DNA from: Iodobacter fluviatilis
GTDB lineage: Bacteria > Pseudomonadota > Gammaproteobacteria > Burkholderiales > Chitinibacteraceae
DNA length: 64,000 nucleotides
Reading direction: 5' to 3'
NCBI RefSeq assembly: GCF_004194535.1
Contig: NZ_CP025781.1
Location: forward strand, 806,001-870,000
This document shows, piece by piece, positions 36,546 to 46,078 of the stretch (within the stretch, counting starts at the first letter, position 1; the number at the start of each line of letters is the position of its first letter). Below the pieces are notes generated by a model that was given only the letters and a program-made list of their open reading frames with translations, searched no databases and had not been told where the DNA came from. The position numbers were made by a program, and so were the translations under genes.

Positions 36546-37445
36546 TCACTGCTCAGCAGACCGCACTCGTGCAATCACCTGATTACCCGTGCCTTTATAT
36601 TCCACTGATTGAAACGATAGCATCCGTGCCATCGAAATACCTCGACCATGCGGGTCAAACGCACGCTCTGGCGACATCTCCAAAAATGGCTGCCATTCAA
36701 AGCCATTGCCTTCATCGGTGATGGTAAAAACAATTTCGCCGACCTCCCGATAAAACGCAACCTTCACCTTGCGATGTTCATACTCTGGCAGCGTTAAGCG
36801 CGCTTCTATCTCATCTTGCCAACGACCATGCTGTAAGAGACGCGTTTTTTCAGCGTAGCTAATAGCTAAATTACCGTGTTCTACCGCATTCACTAAGAGT
36901 TCAGACAAGCCCAATGCCACCCGCTGCGGCTCTGGGCAAGCATTGGAGAGCAGCAAGGTCAGGTGGCGAGCTTCATCCAAGGTCTGAAAATGGAACTCGC
37001 CCTTCATCAGTAAATGGTAAGAGCTGGCTTGTGCGGCTAATTGCGCATCCAGCTGGCTTTTTTCACGATGAAAATTAACCGCTGCAGCCACAATTGCCAG
37101 CAACATATCACGCTGAAATGGCTTAATTAAATAGTAATAAGCACCCGCCGCCAGCCCTTCACGCACGTTTTCTGCAGCGCCTACAGCCGTTTGCATAATC
37201 ACCGGCAGATGTTCAAATTCTGGTTGCTGTCGTAATCGGGCAAGTAGAGCCATACCATCCATACGTGGCATCATGCGATCAAGCAGCACGGTGTCAAATG
37301 AGTGATCTTCTGACAAAATCCCCCAAGCCACTTCACCATCCTCGGCCACCACCACATCGTAGCCAGCATCCGTAAGGTGCTCAGAAAGTATTTCTAAATT
37401 AAAGGGTTCATCATCAACAATAAGTACCCTAGCCCGCTCTTGCAT
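36546..37445 (-). CDS. Receiver protein with serine-kinase-like ATPase domain
   Basis: A 299-residue protein. The receiver domain (about 7-125) has the phospho-acceptor Asp in TVLLDRMMPRMD near 54, Thr in MQTAVG and Lys in YLIKPF. A short linker leads to a HATPase_c_2-type domain (about 145-299) with the N-box GLSELLVNAVEHGNL near 195, ITDEGNGF near 250 and HGRGISMARML near 275. This fusion is typical of regulators controlling an anti-sigma/anti-anti-sigma switch or acting as a receiver-controlled kinase. No partner anti-sigma-antagonist gene is seen nearby. Confidence 0.85.
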   Translation of the reverse strand: MQERARVLIVDDEPFNLEILSEHLTDAGYDVVVAEDGEVAWGILSEDHSFDTVLLDRMMPRMDGMALLARLRQQPEFEHLPVIMQTAVGAAENVREGLAAGAYYYLIKPFQRDMLLAIVAAAVNFHREKSQLDAQLAAQASSYHLLMKGEFHFQTLDEARHLTLLLSNACPEPQRVALGLSELLVNAVEHGNLAISYAEKTRLLQHGRWQDEIEARLTLPEYEHRKVKVAFYREVGEIVFTITDEGNGFEWQPFLEMSPERAFDPHGRGISMARMLSFQSVEYKGTGNQVIARVRSAEQ

Positions 37446-37555
37446 GTCATCTCCTCTCCACTTTTATCACTTCAACCCCCGCCCTGTAAGCAGCAAGGTA
37501 AATTGTTCGCGGATGTAGCGTTCATACTTAATATATAGATTATTCTATTCTATTT

Positions 37556-37724
37556 CCTGATTATGTCTCTTGCTCCGGAACCCTTGATTTAGTGACCTGC
37601 GCGGCATTGCTAACTTCAGACGATTCAATTGGTTTTGACATGGAGCGCCCTTATTCCGCACGCATCTTACTCAAGCCGGATCATGCGCGTGCGAAAGCTC
37701 GGCTGAGCAAGAGACATAATCAGG
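37556..37724 (+). repeat. Element C, copy 1, with 8-bp target duplication
   Basis: 169 bp bounded by inverted repeats CCTGATTATGTCTCTTGCTC and its complement. Perfect 8-bp direct repeats TTCTATTT flank it at 37548-37555 and 37725-37732, the mark of transposition. No transposase is encoded. The second copy is at 52000-52168. Confidence 0.85.
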
Positions 37725-37762
37725 TTCTATTTAATTTAATTATTTTAATACTTTATGGCATA

Positions 37763-38530
37763 TTATTTTAATAAGGCATATAAGTCAGCAAACTGCTGCG
37801 ATAACTTATGATTTGGATCAAGAATAAGCAAAGGTATAGCGCGTTCATGTGATTCCCTTACTTTAACTGAAGCCCCTAGAAACACATCTAGCACTGGCAA
37901 ACCCTGCTGTTTTAGTTCTGCGACCATTCGTGCTGGCAAGCTGGCACGAGCTTGAAACTGATTCACAATAATGCCTTCAATCACTAAATCAGCATTATGA
38001 TCATTGCGAATCTCTGCCACTCTATCAATCAACCCCAATAAGGCATGCCGTGAGAATTCATCACAATCAAATGGAATCAAACAACCTTCTGCCGCAATCA
38101 ACGCAGATAAAGTAAAGAAATTTAAAGCTGGAGGCGTGTCCAGCCAAACTTCATCAAAATCATTTACTAATTCATTTAAAGCTTCACGCAATTTATAAAT
38201 TTTATGCCTTGATTCTAATTTGGATTCCAACTCAGCGATTTGTGGGTGCGAAGGCATAATCGATAGCCGCTCAAATGGGCTGCGATGCACAAACTCACGC
38301 GTGTCTTTGGCATACATACTAAAGTTAAGAACTTGATCAAAAAAATCTAACAAACTAGGCTTGGCCAAATCAAGGCCCACCCCTAGCAAATAATGGCTTG
38401 AATTAGCTTGCGGATCTAAATCAACTACCAATACCCGTTTACCTGCTTTGGCAGCAGCCGCCGCCAAATTAATAGTGATTGTTGATTTACCAACACCACC
38501 TTTTTGATTAAACACCACACGAATTTTCAT
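37763..38530 (-). CDS. ParA-family ATPase
   Basis: A 255-residue ParA/MinD-type ATPase with the deviant Walker A motif KGGVGKST (residues 10-17), VLVVDLDPQANSS switch I and WLDTPPALNFFTLSA near 125. Such proteins position DNA, flagella or chemosensory clusters by ATP-driven gradients. No ParB, parS-like repeat or MipZ partner is next to it, and the chromosome's main parAB pair is normally by gidA or gidB, so this is a lone paralogue. Cargo unknown. Confidence 0.9.
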   Translation of the reverse strand: MKIRVVFNQKGGVGKSTITINLAAAAAKAGKRVLVVDLDPQANSSHYLLGVGLDLAKPSLLDFFDQVLNFSMYAKDTREFVHRSPFERLSIMPSHPQIAELESKLESRHKIYKLREALNELVNDFDEVWLDTPPALNFFTLSALIAAEGCLIPFDCDEFSRHALLGLIDRVAEIRNDHNADLVIEGIIVNQFQARASLPARMVAELKQQGLPVLDVFLGASVKVRESHERAIPLLILDPNHKLSQQFADLYALLK

Positions 38531-38683
38531 CTAGACCATCTCTTATTTACTCATTATTACAATGAATACTAGCAGCTCTTATTCAACTTGTATTGCGTCG
38601 CACAATAGGTGTGGTGATTATGTAAAAAGGGTAGCGATGTAAGACAACAAAAGTAAATCAGTTAAACAACATTTTTAAAAAAA

Positions 38684-39412
38684 CTAATCCATCACTAAAA
38701 GCTGCCACTTGCCATCAAACAATCCTTCAATCGGTTTATAGCATGTTTTGTAAGCCATTTTTCGGCATTGGTCAATCCAATATCCGAGATAAACATAGGG
38801 GAGCTGCATTTCTTTTGCTAGATCAACTTGCCAAAGAATATTGAATACCCCCAAGCTTGCCCCAGGGAGATCTGGATTATAAAAAGTGTATACCGAGGAA
38901 ATCCCATCATCTAGCTGATCAATCAAACTGACCATCTGTACTTGATCATCAAGGCTAAACTCTGCCAAGAAACTACTCACATTACTTTTTAATATAAAAT
39001 TTTGATATTGTTCTCGATTATCTTGATCCATCCCACCACCAGAATGCCTTGCCATTTGATAGCGCTGATACAATAAATAATGTGATTCTAGGTATTCCAA
39101 ACCCAGTAATCTAACTTGTAATCCAGCATGTAATTTTTGCACGCGGCGTTGGGTACGATTAGGTTTAAATTGCTGCACGGGTAGCCGCACCGGCACACAG
39201 GCGCGGCATTGATCACACCAAGGCCGATAAACAAATAGCCCACTACGCCGAAAGCCATGCTGCACTAAATTGCTATACGCTTGGCTATCAATAAGCTCCG
39301 CTGGCACCGCCACTTGCGAGCGCGCCACTTGTCCATCCAAATAGCTGCACTCATACGTCGCTGTGGCGTAAAACTGTAAAGAAATCGTGCGAGTGCGCAG
39401 CGAATCATTCAT
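38684..39412 (-). CDS. bpt: Aspartyl/glutamyl-tRNA-protein leucyltransferase
   Basis: Adds leucine to N-terminal Asp or Glu of proteins, tagging them for ClpS/ClpAP degradation (bacterial N-end rule). The protein from the ATG at 39412 has about 242 residues, normal for Bpt. The N-terminal Cys-rich part ([16 protein letters not shown] near 75) and the C-terminal [12 protein letters not shown] region are conserved. The ATG overlaps the 3' end of aat by 4 bp (aat ends at 39409), so translation is coupled. Earlier in-frame starts are less likely. Confidence 0.92.
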   Translation of the reverse strand: MNDSLRTRTISLQFYATATYECSYLDGQVARSQVAVPAELIDSQAYSNLVQHGFRRSGLFVYRPWCDQCRACVPVRLPVQQFKPNRTQRRVQKLHAGLQVRLLGLEYLESHYLLYQRYQMARHSGGGMDQDNREQYQNFILKSNVSSFLAEFSLDDQVQMVSLIDQLDDGISSVYTFYNPDLPGASLGVFNILWQVDLAKEMQLPYVYLGYWIDQCRKMAYKTCYKPIEGLFDGKWQLLVMD

Positions 39413-40017
39413 GTTTTTACTCCGTGGAGATAAGACCAAGGACCAACTTGATGTGGCTCTGTAATAAGTACGTTTAAGCGCTCAATAAACTCATCGCGCA
39501 AAATCTCACGCGCACCAAAGCGAGCCAAGTGATCGGTACGCATCTGACAATCAATTAACTTAAACCCTTGCAGCTCTAGATAGCGCACTAAATGCACAAA
39601 GGCAATTTTAGAGGCATCCGCTTTTCTGGCAAACATAGATTCACCGTAGAACATTTTTCCGATGGCGATGCCATATAAACCTCCAGCAAGCTCACCATCA
39701 ATCCAACATTCTGCTGAATGTGCCCAACCAGCAAGGTGCAAAGCCCCGTAACTGGCACAAATATCTTCACTAATCCAAGTTGCAGGCTCGCCATCACGCG
39801 GAGCAGCACAGCCTTGCATCACCTGGGCAAATGCCGTATCAAAACGTACTTCATACGGGCGATTCCTAAGCACTTTCTCTAGCGACTTAGGAATATGCAG
39901 CTCGGCGGGGAAAAGCACCATCCGTGGATTAGGACTCCACCAAAGAATAGGCTCATCAGGCATAAACCAAGGGAAAATACCTGACATATACGCCGCCAAC
40001 ACCCGCTGAGGCGACAA
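39409..40017 (-). CDS. aat: Leucyl/phenylalanyl-tRNA-protein transferase (frameshifted at 5' end)
   Basis: Adds Leu or Phe to N-terminal Lys/Arg in the N-end rule pathway. Residues 1-202 are the conserved core ([30 protein letters not shown]). The true gene begins at a GTG at 40106 (IPWLGSSLQFPPLSLALQEP), but that frame breaks at a 7-G run near 40021; adding one G joins LLAAGG to [11 protein letters not shown]. The full gene is thus 39409-40106 and about 232 residues, as in E. coli. It is downstream of fur by 5 bp and upstream of bpt, so fur-aat-bpt form an operon. Confidence 0.85.
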   Translation of the reverse strand: MSPQRVLAAYMSGIFPWFMPDEPILWWSPNPRMVLFPAELHIPKSLEKVLRNRPYEVRFDTAFAQVMQGCAAPRDGEPATWISEDICASYGALHLAGWAHSAECWIDGELAGGLYGIAIGKMFYGESMFARKADASKIAFVHLVRYLELQGFKLIDCQMRTDHLARFGAREILRDEFIERLNVLITEPHQVGPWSYLHGVKT

Positions 40018-40111
40018 ATCCCCCCCGCCGCCAACAAACCATTTGGCTCTTGCAAGGCAAGAGAAAGCGGAGGGAACTGCAAACTGCTACCAAGCCAAGG
40101 AATCACTTAAA

Positions 40112-40528
40112 TTACGCCACCTTGCATGTTGCACAAATACCATACAAATACATTTCATGATCCTGAATATCAAAGCCATGTTCCTTGGCAATGGCATCTT
40201 GGCGCTTTTCAATTTCAGCATCATAAAATTCTTCAACCTGCCCACACTTCACACAAACCAAGTGATCGTGATGGCCACCCGCGCTCAGCTCAAAGACTGA
40301 TTTACCGGTTTCAAAATGATGACGCACCAAAATACCAGCCTGCTCAAACTGCGTGAGCACGCGGTAAACAGTAGCCAAGCCAATATCCAAGTTGTCAGCG
40401 ATCAACAGCCGGTAGACATCTTCCGCTGTCATATGACGCTGATCACCTGTCTCAAACAAGTTTAAAATTTTCAACCGTGGCCCAGTCGCCTTCAAACCCA
40501 TTTCTTTTAATTCGTTTGCTTTACTCAT
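40112..40528 (-). CDS. fur: Ferric uptake regulator
   Basis: A 138-residue iron-responsive repressor. The winged helix (about 10-80) contains [28 protein letters not shown], the metal-binding [16 protein letters not shown] spans about 86-100, and CATC near the C-terminus completes the structural zinc site. It is divergent from bamE with 95 bp between, the usual order in many betaproteobacteria. No clear Fur box is seen in that interval. Confidence 0.96.
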   Translation of the reverse strand: MSKANELKEMGLKATGPRLKILNLFETGDQRHMTAEDVYRLLIADNLDIGLATVYRVLTQFEQAGILVRHHFETGKSVFELSAGGHHDHLVCVKCGQVEEFYDAEIEKRQDAIAKEHGFDIQDHEMYLYGICATCKVA

Positions 40529-40623
40529 GCGATTCTCTCCCGGTTTTAGGCTACATGCCCCAGATCAGGTTATGATATAGCGTTTAAGTTGGTCACTCCA
40601 ACCCGCTCTGGAAAATATCGCCC

Positions 40624-41028
40624 ATGATGAAGGCAAAAGTACTTATTTTATTGCTCCCTATCGCGCTAGCTACCTCGGCGTGCAGTGTTGCTAATTTCCT
40701 TACACCTTATAAACTCGACATCCCACAAGGTAATGAAATTACCGCTGATCAAGTCGCCAAGCTCAAAACAGGGATGACGCACTCACAAGTGCGCTTTCTC
40801 TTAGGCACACCGCTGCTAACGGACCCCTTTCATGCCAACCGCTGGGACTACTTATATAGCGATGCCCGCGCGGGTGTGTTAAGAGACAAAAAAAGCTATG
40901 TGCTTATTTTTGAAGGTGATAGCTTAGTTAGCTTCTCTGGCGAAACACTACCAGCCCCTGCCAAATTTCAATCTGCCGAAACTTCTGTAGCCAGTGCTGT
41001 GACACCTGCTCCAGCCGCTAAGGAATAA
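40624..41028 (+). CDS. bamE: Outer-membrane assembly lipoprotein BamE
   Basis: A 134-residue lipoprotein of the BAM complex. The signal peptide (residues 1-19) ends in the lipobox ATSAC. The mature part has the SmpA/OmlA core: [36 protein letters not shown] and [13 protein letters not shown] Ala/Pro-rich tail of 25 residues follows. It helps BamA fold outer-membrane proteins from the periplasmic face. The dapB gene starts 5 bp downstream. Confidence 0.95.
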   Translation: MMKAKVLILLLPIALATSACSVANFLTPYKLDIPQGNEITADQVAKLKTGMTHSQVRFLLGTPLLTDPFHANRWDYLYSDARAGVLRDKKSYVLIFEGDSLVSFSGETLPAPAKFQSAETSVASAVTPAPAAKE

Positions 41029-41033
41029 ACAAC

Positions 41034-41834
41034 ATGACGATTAAAATCGCCATTGCCGGTAGCAGTGGCCGCATGGGCCGCATGCTAATCGAAGCCGTTA
41101 TCGCAGCAAAGGATTGCCAGCTGTTTGCCGCCTTTGATCGCGAAAACAGCCCCGCAATCGGTAGCGATGCAGCAGCTTTTTTAGGTAAAAATTGCGGTGT
41201 GAATATCAGTGCTAATCTCAATTTGCTAGCTGGTGCCGATGTTTTAATCGACTTCACTCGCCCCGAAGGCACATTGCAGCATTTATCAGCCTGCCAAAAA
41301 CATGATGTGAACATGATCATTGGCACCACGGGCTTTGAAGAAACAGGCAAAGCCACAATTACCGCAGCCGCCGATAAAATTGCCATTGTGCACGCCTACA
41401 ATATGAGCGCTGGGGTTAATTTACTGGTAAAGCTACTTGAAGTAGCCGCAAAAACCCTGAATACCGGCTACGACATTGAAATCCTAGAAATGCATCACCG
41501 CATGAAAGTGGACGCGCCTTCTGGCACGGCCTTAATGCTGGGCGACGCAGTAGCAGGAGCAATGGGGCAGAAGCTAGAAGACTGTGCGGTTTATGATAGG
41601 CACGGCATTACTGGCGAGCGAGATCCATCCAGTATTGGTTTTGCCACGTTACGCGGCGGAGATGTGATTGGCGACCATACGGTAATTTTTGCTGGCATGG
41701 GCGAGCGTATAGAAATTTCGCATAAAGCATCTAACCGCAATATCTACGCCCAAGGCTCTATCCGCGCTGCACGTTTTTTAAGTGGCCAGCAAACCGGACT
41801 GTTTGATATGCAGGATGTATTGGGTCTAAGTTAA
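41034..41834 (+). CDS. dapB: 4-hydroxy-tetrahydrodipicolinate reductase
   Basis: Second committed step of lysine and diaminopimelate synthesis. The 266-residue length is normal. It starts with the NAD(P) loop [12 protein letters not shown], then GTTGFEE and the active site [14 protein letters not shown] near 157-170. The gene lies 5 bp after bamE and is probably co-transcribed with it. Confidence 0.96.
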   Translation: MTIKIAIAGSSGRMGRMLIEAVIAAKDCQLFAAFDRENSPAIGSDAAAFLGKNCGVNISANLNLLAGADVLIDFTRPEGTLQHLSACQKHDVNMIIGTTGFEETGKATITAAADKIAIVHAYNMSAGVNLLVKLLEVAAKTLNTGYDIEILEMHHRMKVDAPSGTALMLGDAVAGAMGQKLEDCAVYDRHGITGERDPSSIGFATLRGGDVIGDHTVIFAGMGERIEISHKASNRNIYAQGSIRAARFLSGQQTGLFDMQDVLGLS

Positions 41835-41931
41835 TCAGGAGCAGACTATGCGCTGGCAAGACTTACGACGTAGCGATAATGTGGATGACCGCCGTGATGA
41901 CGACGGCGGTGGCAGGCTGCCCATTGGCCAG

Positions 41932-42099
41932 CTAGCAGCCTGTCGGACTTAAGCGATCGTAGCGAGGGAAAGACCGGTTTGAGACAGATTTCGCGGGTTT
42001 TTGAGGCGAATAGCTGGCTATTCAACGAGAAAATGCGTGAAGTATGGCCCAATACGGCTTTTCCGTAGTAGATCAGTCTTAAGTCCGACAGGCTGCTAG
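41932..42099 (+). repeat. Element A, copy 3, inside ypfJ
   Basis: 168 bp with ends identical to copy 4 except one base. It lies within the ypfJ coding frame, so the insertion is the cause of gene loss or came after it. Confidence 0.9.
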
Positions 42100-42145
42100 G
42101 TATTGGTGGCGTGGTAATTGTCGGCGTCATTAGCCTGCTACTGGG

Positions 42146-42183
42146 GCAAACGCAGCCGTGAATGAAACGTCAACAGACCCTAG
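42146..42183 (+). repeat. Element B, 38-bp end fragment
   Basis: Matches one terminal inverted repeat of element B: GCAAACGCAGCCGTGAATG, then AAACGTCAACAG and CTAG. The rest of the element is absent, so it is a remnant of excision or deletion inside ypfJ. Confidence 0.75.
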
Positions 42184-42920
42184 GGCTTCTTGCCAATCAC
42201 AACGCGCCCACACATCGAAACCAATCCACTCAAGCTAAAGTGACCACTTGCGATGATCCAGCCAGCCAGTTTGCGCGCGCCATCTTGGCCTCTACCGAAG
42301 ATGTGTGGAGTAAAGCCTACCCAGAAGCCTTTGGCAACGCCTATAAAAAGCCCACACTCGTATTATTTAGAGACCAGGTTAATCCGCCTGCGGTAGCGCC
42401 TCTTCTGCGATGGGGCCATTTTATTGCTCGGCAGATCAGCAAATTTATATCAACCTGAGCTTTTATGATGAGCTAGCCAAACGCTATGGCGCACCAGGTG
42501 ATTTTGCTAATTCCTATGTGCTAGCGCATGAAATTGGTCATCATGTGCAAAATCTCTCTGGCATTTCAGGTAAGGTGCGCCGAAAACAACAACAGGTGTC
42601 TGAAAAACAAGCGAATGCACTATCTGTAAAACTAGAGCTTCAGGCCGATTGCTTTGCTGGTGTTTGGGGCTATTACGCAGCGCAAAATAAACGACTAGAA
42701 CCTGGCGATGTAGAAGAAGGCTTAGCCGCCGCCAACGCCATTGGTGACGACACCTTGCAGCGTGGAGCAGGCCAAGCGGTTACACACCAGATGCCTTTAC
42801 ACACGGCAGCTCAGAGCAGCGTATGCATTGGTTTAAACAGGGATTAGCAAACGGCAAGGTGAATAGCTGTAATACATTCACTAGTAAGTAAACAGCATTT
42901 TACAAATAGCAGAAACGACA

Positions 42921-42942
42921 ACGGGGTGCAAATGCACCCCGT
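42921..42942 (+). terminator. Hairpin after ypfJ
   Basis: ACGGGGTGC pairs with GCACCCCGT around AAAT. The T tract is weak (CGCTTATT). It follows the ypfJ stop by 29 bp. Confidence 0.6.
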
Positions 42943-42944
42943 CG

Positions 42945-43296
42945 CTTATTGCGGTAGAACAGATGAAATACATACTGAAGGTTAATGTTAATAAAAACAA
43001 CGTTCACTTCAAAAGCAGCTACAGGAAAAACACGTACAAAAAATACTACGGTACGGCCACATCTACAGCTACAACTCAGTACTTACATCTAATACACGCA
43101 AAGAGCAGATACTACGACATCTGATGGCCTTCTCGTGTTGGCAGAACTTTTTCACCAATCACTGCACTACAGATGCCCAGCATAACGACACATTAGCCGC
43201 GTCGCAACGGGGGCAAACCTCACCTCCGAAAACAGCACTTCTTGGAAACTATTCATTCGATCTCCTTTTGCTGTTGCTGGAGATTTAGTTATACAC
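42945..43296. other. Intergenic region, no gene assigned
   Basis: A minus-strand AGGAG followed by ATG at 43255 gives a 29-codon frame only. In another minus frame a CPRCDAANV stretch, zinc-ribbon-like, is broken within 20 codons. This may be eroded coding sequence. No gene, promoter or repeat is called. Confidence 0.35.
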
Positions 43297-44466
43297 CTAG
43301 CAATTTAATCCTGCAACATATCCGGACGACCAAGCCCACTGAAAGTTGTACCCACCCAGCCAGCCGGTCACATCGACCACTTCACCAATAAAAAATAAAC
43401 CAGCAACATGGCGTGCTTCCATGGTTTTAGAAGACAAAGCCTGCGTATCCACCCCGCCACGTGTCACCTCGGCTTTTTTATACCCCACCGATCCCGAAGG
43501 AATAATCGACCAGTGGTGAAAGCTTTCTTCTATTGCAGCCAATTCTTTAACTGAATATTGTTTAAGCGGTTTAATCTCGCCCCACTGCGTCAGCCAAGCT
43601 TGCACCAAGCGCTTAGGCAGTAGCTCCGCTAAAATAGTAGTGATCAGTGCATCCCGATTAGCACCTGCCCATAGCGCAGCAAAATCCACATCAGGCAATA
43701 AATCAATTTCTAAGCTATCGCCCGCTCGCCAATAGCTAGAGATTTGCAAAATAGCGGGGCCAGATAGGCCCTTGTGTGTTAGCAAGATGGCTTCTCTAAA
43801 TTGCATATCACCACAGCTCACCACAGCGTCTTCAACCGCCACCCCTGCCAAATCAGCCCATAAATCTTGTGGTTGAAAGGTAAGAGGAACAAGGGCGGGA
43901 GCGAGGGACAGCACGGGTATATCAAACTGCTTGGCAATATCAAAGCCTAGGCCAGTCGCACCAATCGGCGGAATAGATAAGCCCCCACAGGCCACTACCA
44001 GCGAGCGGCATTGCCAAGTTTCGCGGCTGGTTACCACTGCAAAGCCATTGGCCGTTTTTTCAATCGATACGATGCCGGTGTCCATGCGCCACATCACATC
44101 GCCTTGGTCCACTTCGGCTTTTAGCATGTCAATGATCGCTTGCGAGCCTTGGTCGCAAAACAATTGCCCCAAGGTTTTTTCGTGATAGCCAAGGCCATGC
44201 GCCTCAACCATTTTAATAAAATCAAACTGACTATATTGCTTAAGCGCAGATTTTACAAAATGCGGGTTGGCCGATTGATAGCAGCTAGCAAAAGTATTTA
44301 AATTAGTAAAATTACAACGCCCGCCGCCAGAAATACGAATCTTCTCTGCAAGTTTTACCGCGTGGTCGATCAATACCACGCTACGACCACGTTGGCCTGC
44401 AGTGGCCGCGCACATCATGCCCGCCGCGCCGGCCCCAATTACAATTACATCCACCACATTTTGCAT
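43297..44466 (-). CDS. FAD-binding flavoprotein of the BaiN/YhiN (HI0933) family
   Basis: A 389-residue flavoprotein. N-terminal FAD loop VIGAGAAGMMCAATAGQRG, then ISGGGRCNFTNLN near 45 and a C-terminal FAD segment FIGEVVDVTGWLGGYNFQWAWSSGYVAG near 360-388 are the family signatures. Members are NAD(P)/FAD-dependent oxidoreductases; some act on bile acids in gut bacteria, but the role in proteobacteria is unknown. It is divergent from the DUF924 gene, with only 66 bp between. Confidence 0.85.
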   Translation of the reverse strand: MQNVVDVIVIGAGAAGMMCAATAGQRGRSVVLIDHAVKLAEKIRISGGGRCNFTNLNTFASCYQSANPHFVKSALKQYSQFDFIKMVEAHGLGYHEKTLGQLFCDQGSQAIIDMLKAEVDQGDVMWRMDTGIVSIEKTANGFAVVTSRETWQCRSLVVACGGLSIPPIGATGLGFDIAKQFDIPVLSLAPALVPLTFQPQDLWADLAGVAVEDAVVSCGDMQFREAILLTHKGLSGPAILQISSYWRAGDSLEIDLLPDVDFAALWAGANRDALITTILAELLPKRLVQAWLTQWGEIKPLKQYSVKELAAIEESFHHWSIIPSGSVGYKKAEVTRGGVDTQALSSKTMEARHVAGLFFIGEVVDVTGWLGGYNFQWAWSSGYVAGLNC

Positions 44467-44532
44467 TACTCTACCTTTGCCACCATCGGCCTAAGGCCAA
44501 AAACGGCGTATTGTAACTCACGAGGTGAATCC

Positions 44533-45090
44533 ATGAATCCTGATCATGTTCTTAATTTTTGGTTTGGCCAGCCGCTTGAAATTCGCAGCGAATGGTTTCG
44601 TAAAGATGCTAACTTTGATGCACAAATCAAAGCACAGTTTTTAAGCGCAATCGAGGCCGCCGCCAATGGCGAGCAAGCCGCTTGGCTCAACACCCCAAGT
44701 CACAGCTTGGCCTACATTATTTTACTAGACCAGTTCCCACGTAATATTTTCCGCAATGATGCACAAAGCTTTGCATATGATCATCTCGCCTTAGCAGCAG
44801 CTAAGGCCGCAGTCTGTAAAGGCTTTGATCAGAAGCTCACCCCACTTGAGCAACTCTTTATTTATCTGCCCTTTGAGCATTCAGAAAGCCTAAGCGATCA
44901 AGAACAAGCCGTTGAGCTTATGATGGGCTGGCAAGTGGATGAAAAACTGCAAGGCTTTTACGATTACGCTGTAAAACATCATGCGGTAATTCAGCGCTTT
45001 GGCCGCTTTCCACACCGCAATCAACTATTAGGCCGCAACTCAACGGCAGAAGAACTAGATTACTTATCACAACCTGGCGCGGGTTTTTAA
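44533..45090 (+). CDS. DUF924-family protein
   Basis: A 185-residue all-helical protein. Signatures: LNFWFGQPLEIRSEWFRKDANFDAQIK, WLNTPSHSLAYIILLDQFPRNIFR, LPFEHSESLSDQEQAVELM and RFGRFPHRNQLLGR. The family folds as TPR-like helices; the activity is unknown. The ATG at 44533 with CGAGG upstream is the only start that gives the conserved N-terminus. Element D abuts the stop codon. Confidence 0.9.
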   Translation: MNPDHVLNFWFGQPLEIRSEWFRKDANFDAQIKAQFLSAIEAAANGEQAAWLNTPSHSLAYIILLDQFPRNIFRNDAQSFAYDHLALAAAKAAVCKGFDQKLTPLEQLFIYLPFEHSESLSDQEQAVELMMGWQVDEKLQGFYDYAVKHHAVIQRFGRFPHRNQLLGRNSTAEELDYLSQPGAGF

Positions 45091-45190
45091 TTACTGATGT
45101 TACGCAGGCCTTTAGGTGGAATGCGCTCTGCAGCTGATTGAGAAAATCCTAACCCATTGATTTTTCATAATGGGTGCGTAACATCAGTTA
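45091..45190 (+). repeat. Element D, 100-bp inverted-repeat element
   Basis: Ends TTACTGATGTTACGCA and TGCGTAACATCAGTTA pair over 16 bases with one mismatch. An inner hairpin (ACCCATT and AATGGGT) lies near 45151-45175. It follows the DUF924 stop without a gap. It could be a small mobile element or an unusual terminator; no second clear copy is in the window. Confidence 0.5.
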
Positions 45191-45277
45191 ATTAGTTTTA
45201 TTTGGCATTTTTACAAGCGCAGTAAAACGCTGTTGCAGATAAAATCAAGACTCCCAGAATCAACCGGATTGCCTACG

Positions 45278-46078
45278 ATGTATCAGCTTATCGCCTCCGA
45301 TCTTGATGGCACCCTGCTCAATGGCGAGCATATGGTGGATGCCTATACGGCAGAAACGCTACGCACGCTGGAAGAGCGTGGTGTGCAGTTTGTCATTGCC
45401 ACCGGACGTCATTATTTAGATGTGATGGGAATTCGAGATGTGTTGGGCATCCGAGCCCATTTAATCACCTCAAATGGTGCACGCATTCATAGCCCAGATA
45501 ATGAGCTGATCCACGCGGAGGATATCCCCGCCAATTTGGTGAAGGAGCTCTCGCAAGCAGAATTTTCTGCAGGCACCTTATTAAATTTTTATCTTGATGA
45601 TGCATGGCTCATTGATCAGCACAGCCAATACCTACTCGATATGCACCAAGATTCTGGCTTTACTTACCGGATCGAAGACCTCGCTAACCACAATGGCCAT
45701 GGTGTGCCCAAGATTTTATATATTGGTAATCACGCGCATTTGCTTGAGGTAGAGAGCAAATTACGCGAGCGCTTTGGCAACACCTTGTATATCACCTTTT
45801 CTATGCCCGATTGCCTAGAAGTCATGGCTGCGAGCGTATCCAAAGGGCACGCTTTGCAAGTAGTGCTTGATCGCCTTAGCCTAAAACGCGAGCAGTGTAT
45901 TGCTTTTGGCGATGGGCAAAATGATCTAGAGCTATTACAAACAGCGGGCCACCCAAGGCTCATGAGTAACGCGAATCCTCGTTTAATGGCCGCCCTGCCA
46001 AATGTGGTACAAATTGGTAGTAATGAAGAATCCGGCGTGGCGAAACACCTGCGTAGCGCTTTCAATATGACTCACTAA
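45278..46078 (+). CDS. Cof-type HAD-family phosphatase
   Basis: A 266-residue HAD hydrolase of the Cof/YidA group. Motif I SDLDGTLLNGE, motif II ATGRH near 46, the lid and the closing GDGQNDLELL near 228 are in place. It dephosphorylates small sugar phosphates, cofactors or nucleotides. The specific substrate cannot be named from sequence. The start ATG at 45278 gives the family N-terminus MYQLIASDLDGT; longer upstream frames have no counterpart. Confidence 0.9.
   Translation: MYQLIASDLDGTLLNGEHMVDAYTAETLRTLEERGVQFVIATGRHYLDVMGIRDVLGIRAHLITSNGARIHSPDNELIHAEDIPANLVKELSQAEFSAGTLLNFYLDDAWLIDQHSQYLLDMHQDSGFTYRIEDLANHNGHGVPKILYIGNHAHLLEVESKLRERFGNTLYITFSMPDCLEVMAASVSKGHALQVVLDRLSLKREQCIAFGDGQNDLELLQTAGHPRLMSNANPRLMAALPNVVQIGSNEESGVAKHLRSAFNMTH

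Larger units (their letters stand above)
41848..42891 (+). pseudogene. ypfJ: Neutral zinc metallopeptidase YpfJ, interrupted
   Basis: The gene starts at 41848 (MRWQDLRRSDNVDDRRDDDG) 13 bp after dapB. Element A copy 3 (41932-42099) splits the first 28 codons from the membrane helix IGGVVIVGVISLLLG. A 38-bp end of element B replaces the next bases and a stop follows. The peptidase part is then readable as ARAILASTEDVWS onward, but one base is lost near 42386 and another frame change sits near 42785. The zinc site AHEIGHH is preserved at about 42530. The C-terminus ends at TAA 42889-42891. In related genomes the protein is a single membrane-anchored metalloprotease; this copy is dead. Confidence 0.9.

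Noticed and set aside
40529-40623. Fur box between fur and bamE
   Set aside because: No stretch close enough to the GATAATGATAATCATTATC consensus was seen.
41846-42130. Minus-strand frame across element A copy 3 (also 46211-46459 over copy 4)
   Set aside because: The frames only reflect the repeated element, not a conserved protein.
42945-43296. Minus-strand AGGAG and 29-codon frame, and a zinc-ribbon-like CPRCD stretch
   Set aside because: Too short and broken; no intact gene can be proposed.
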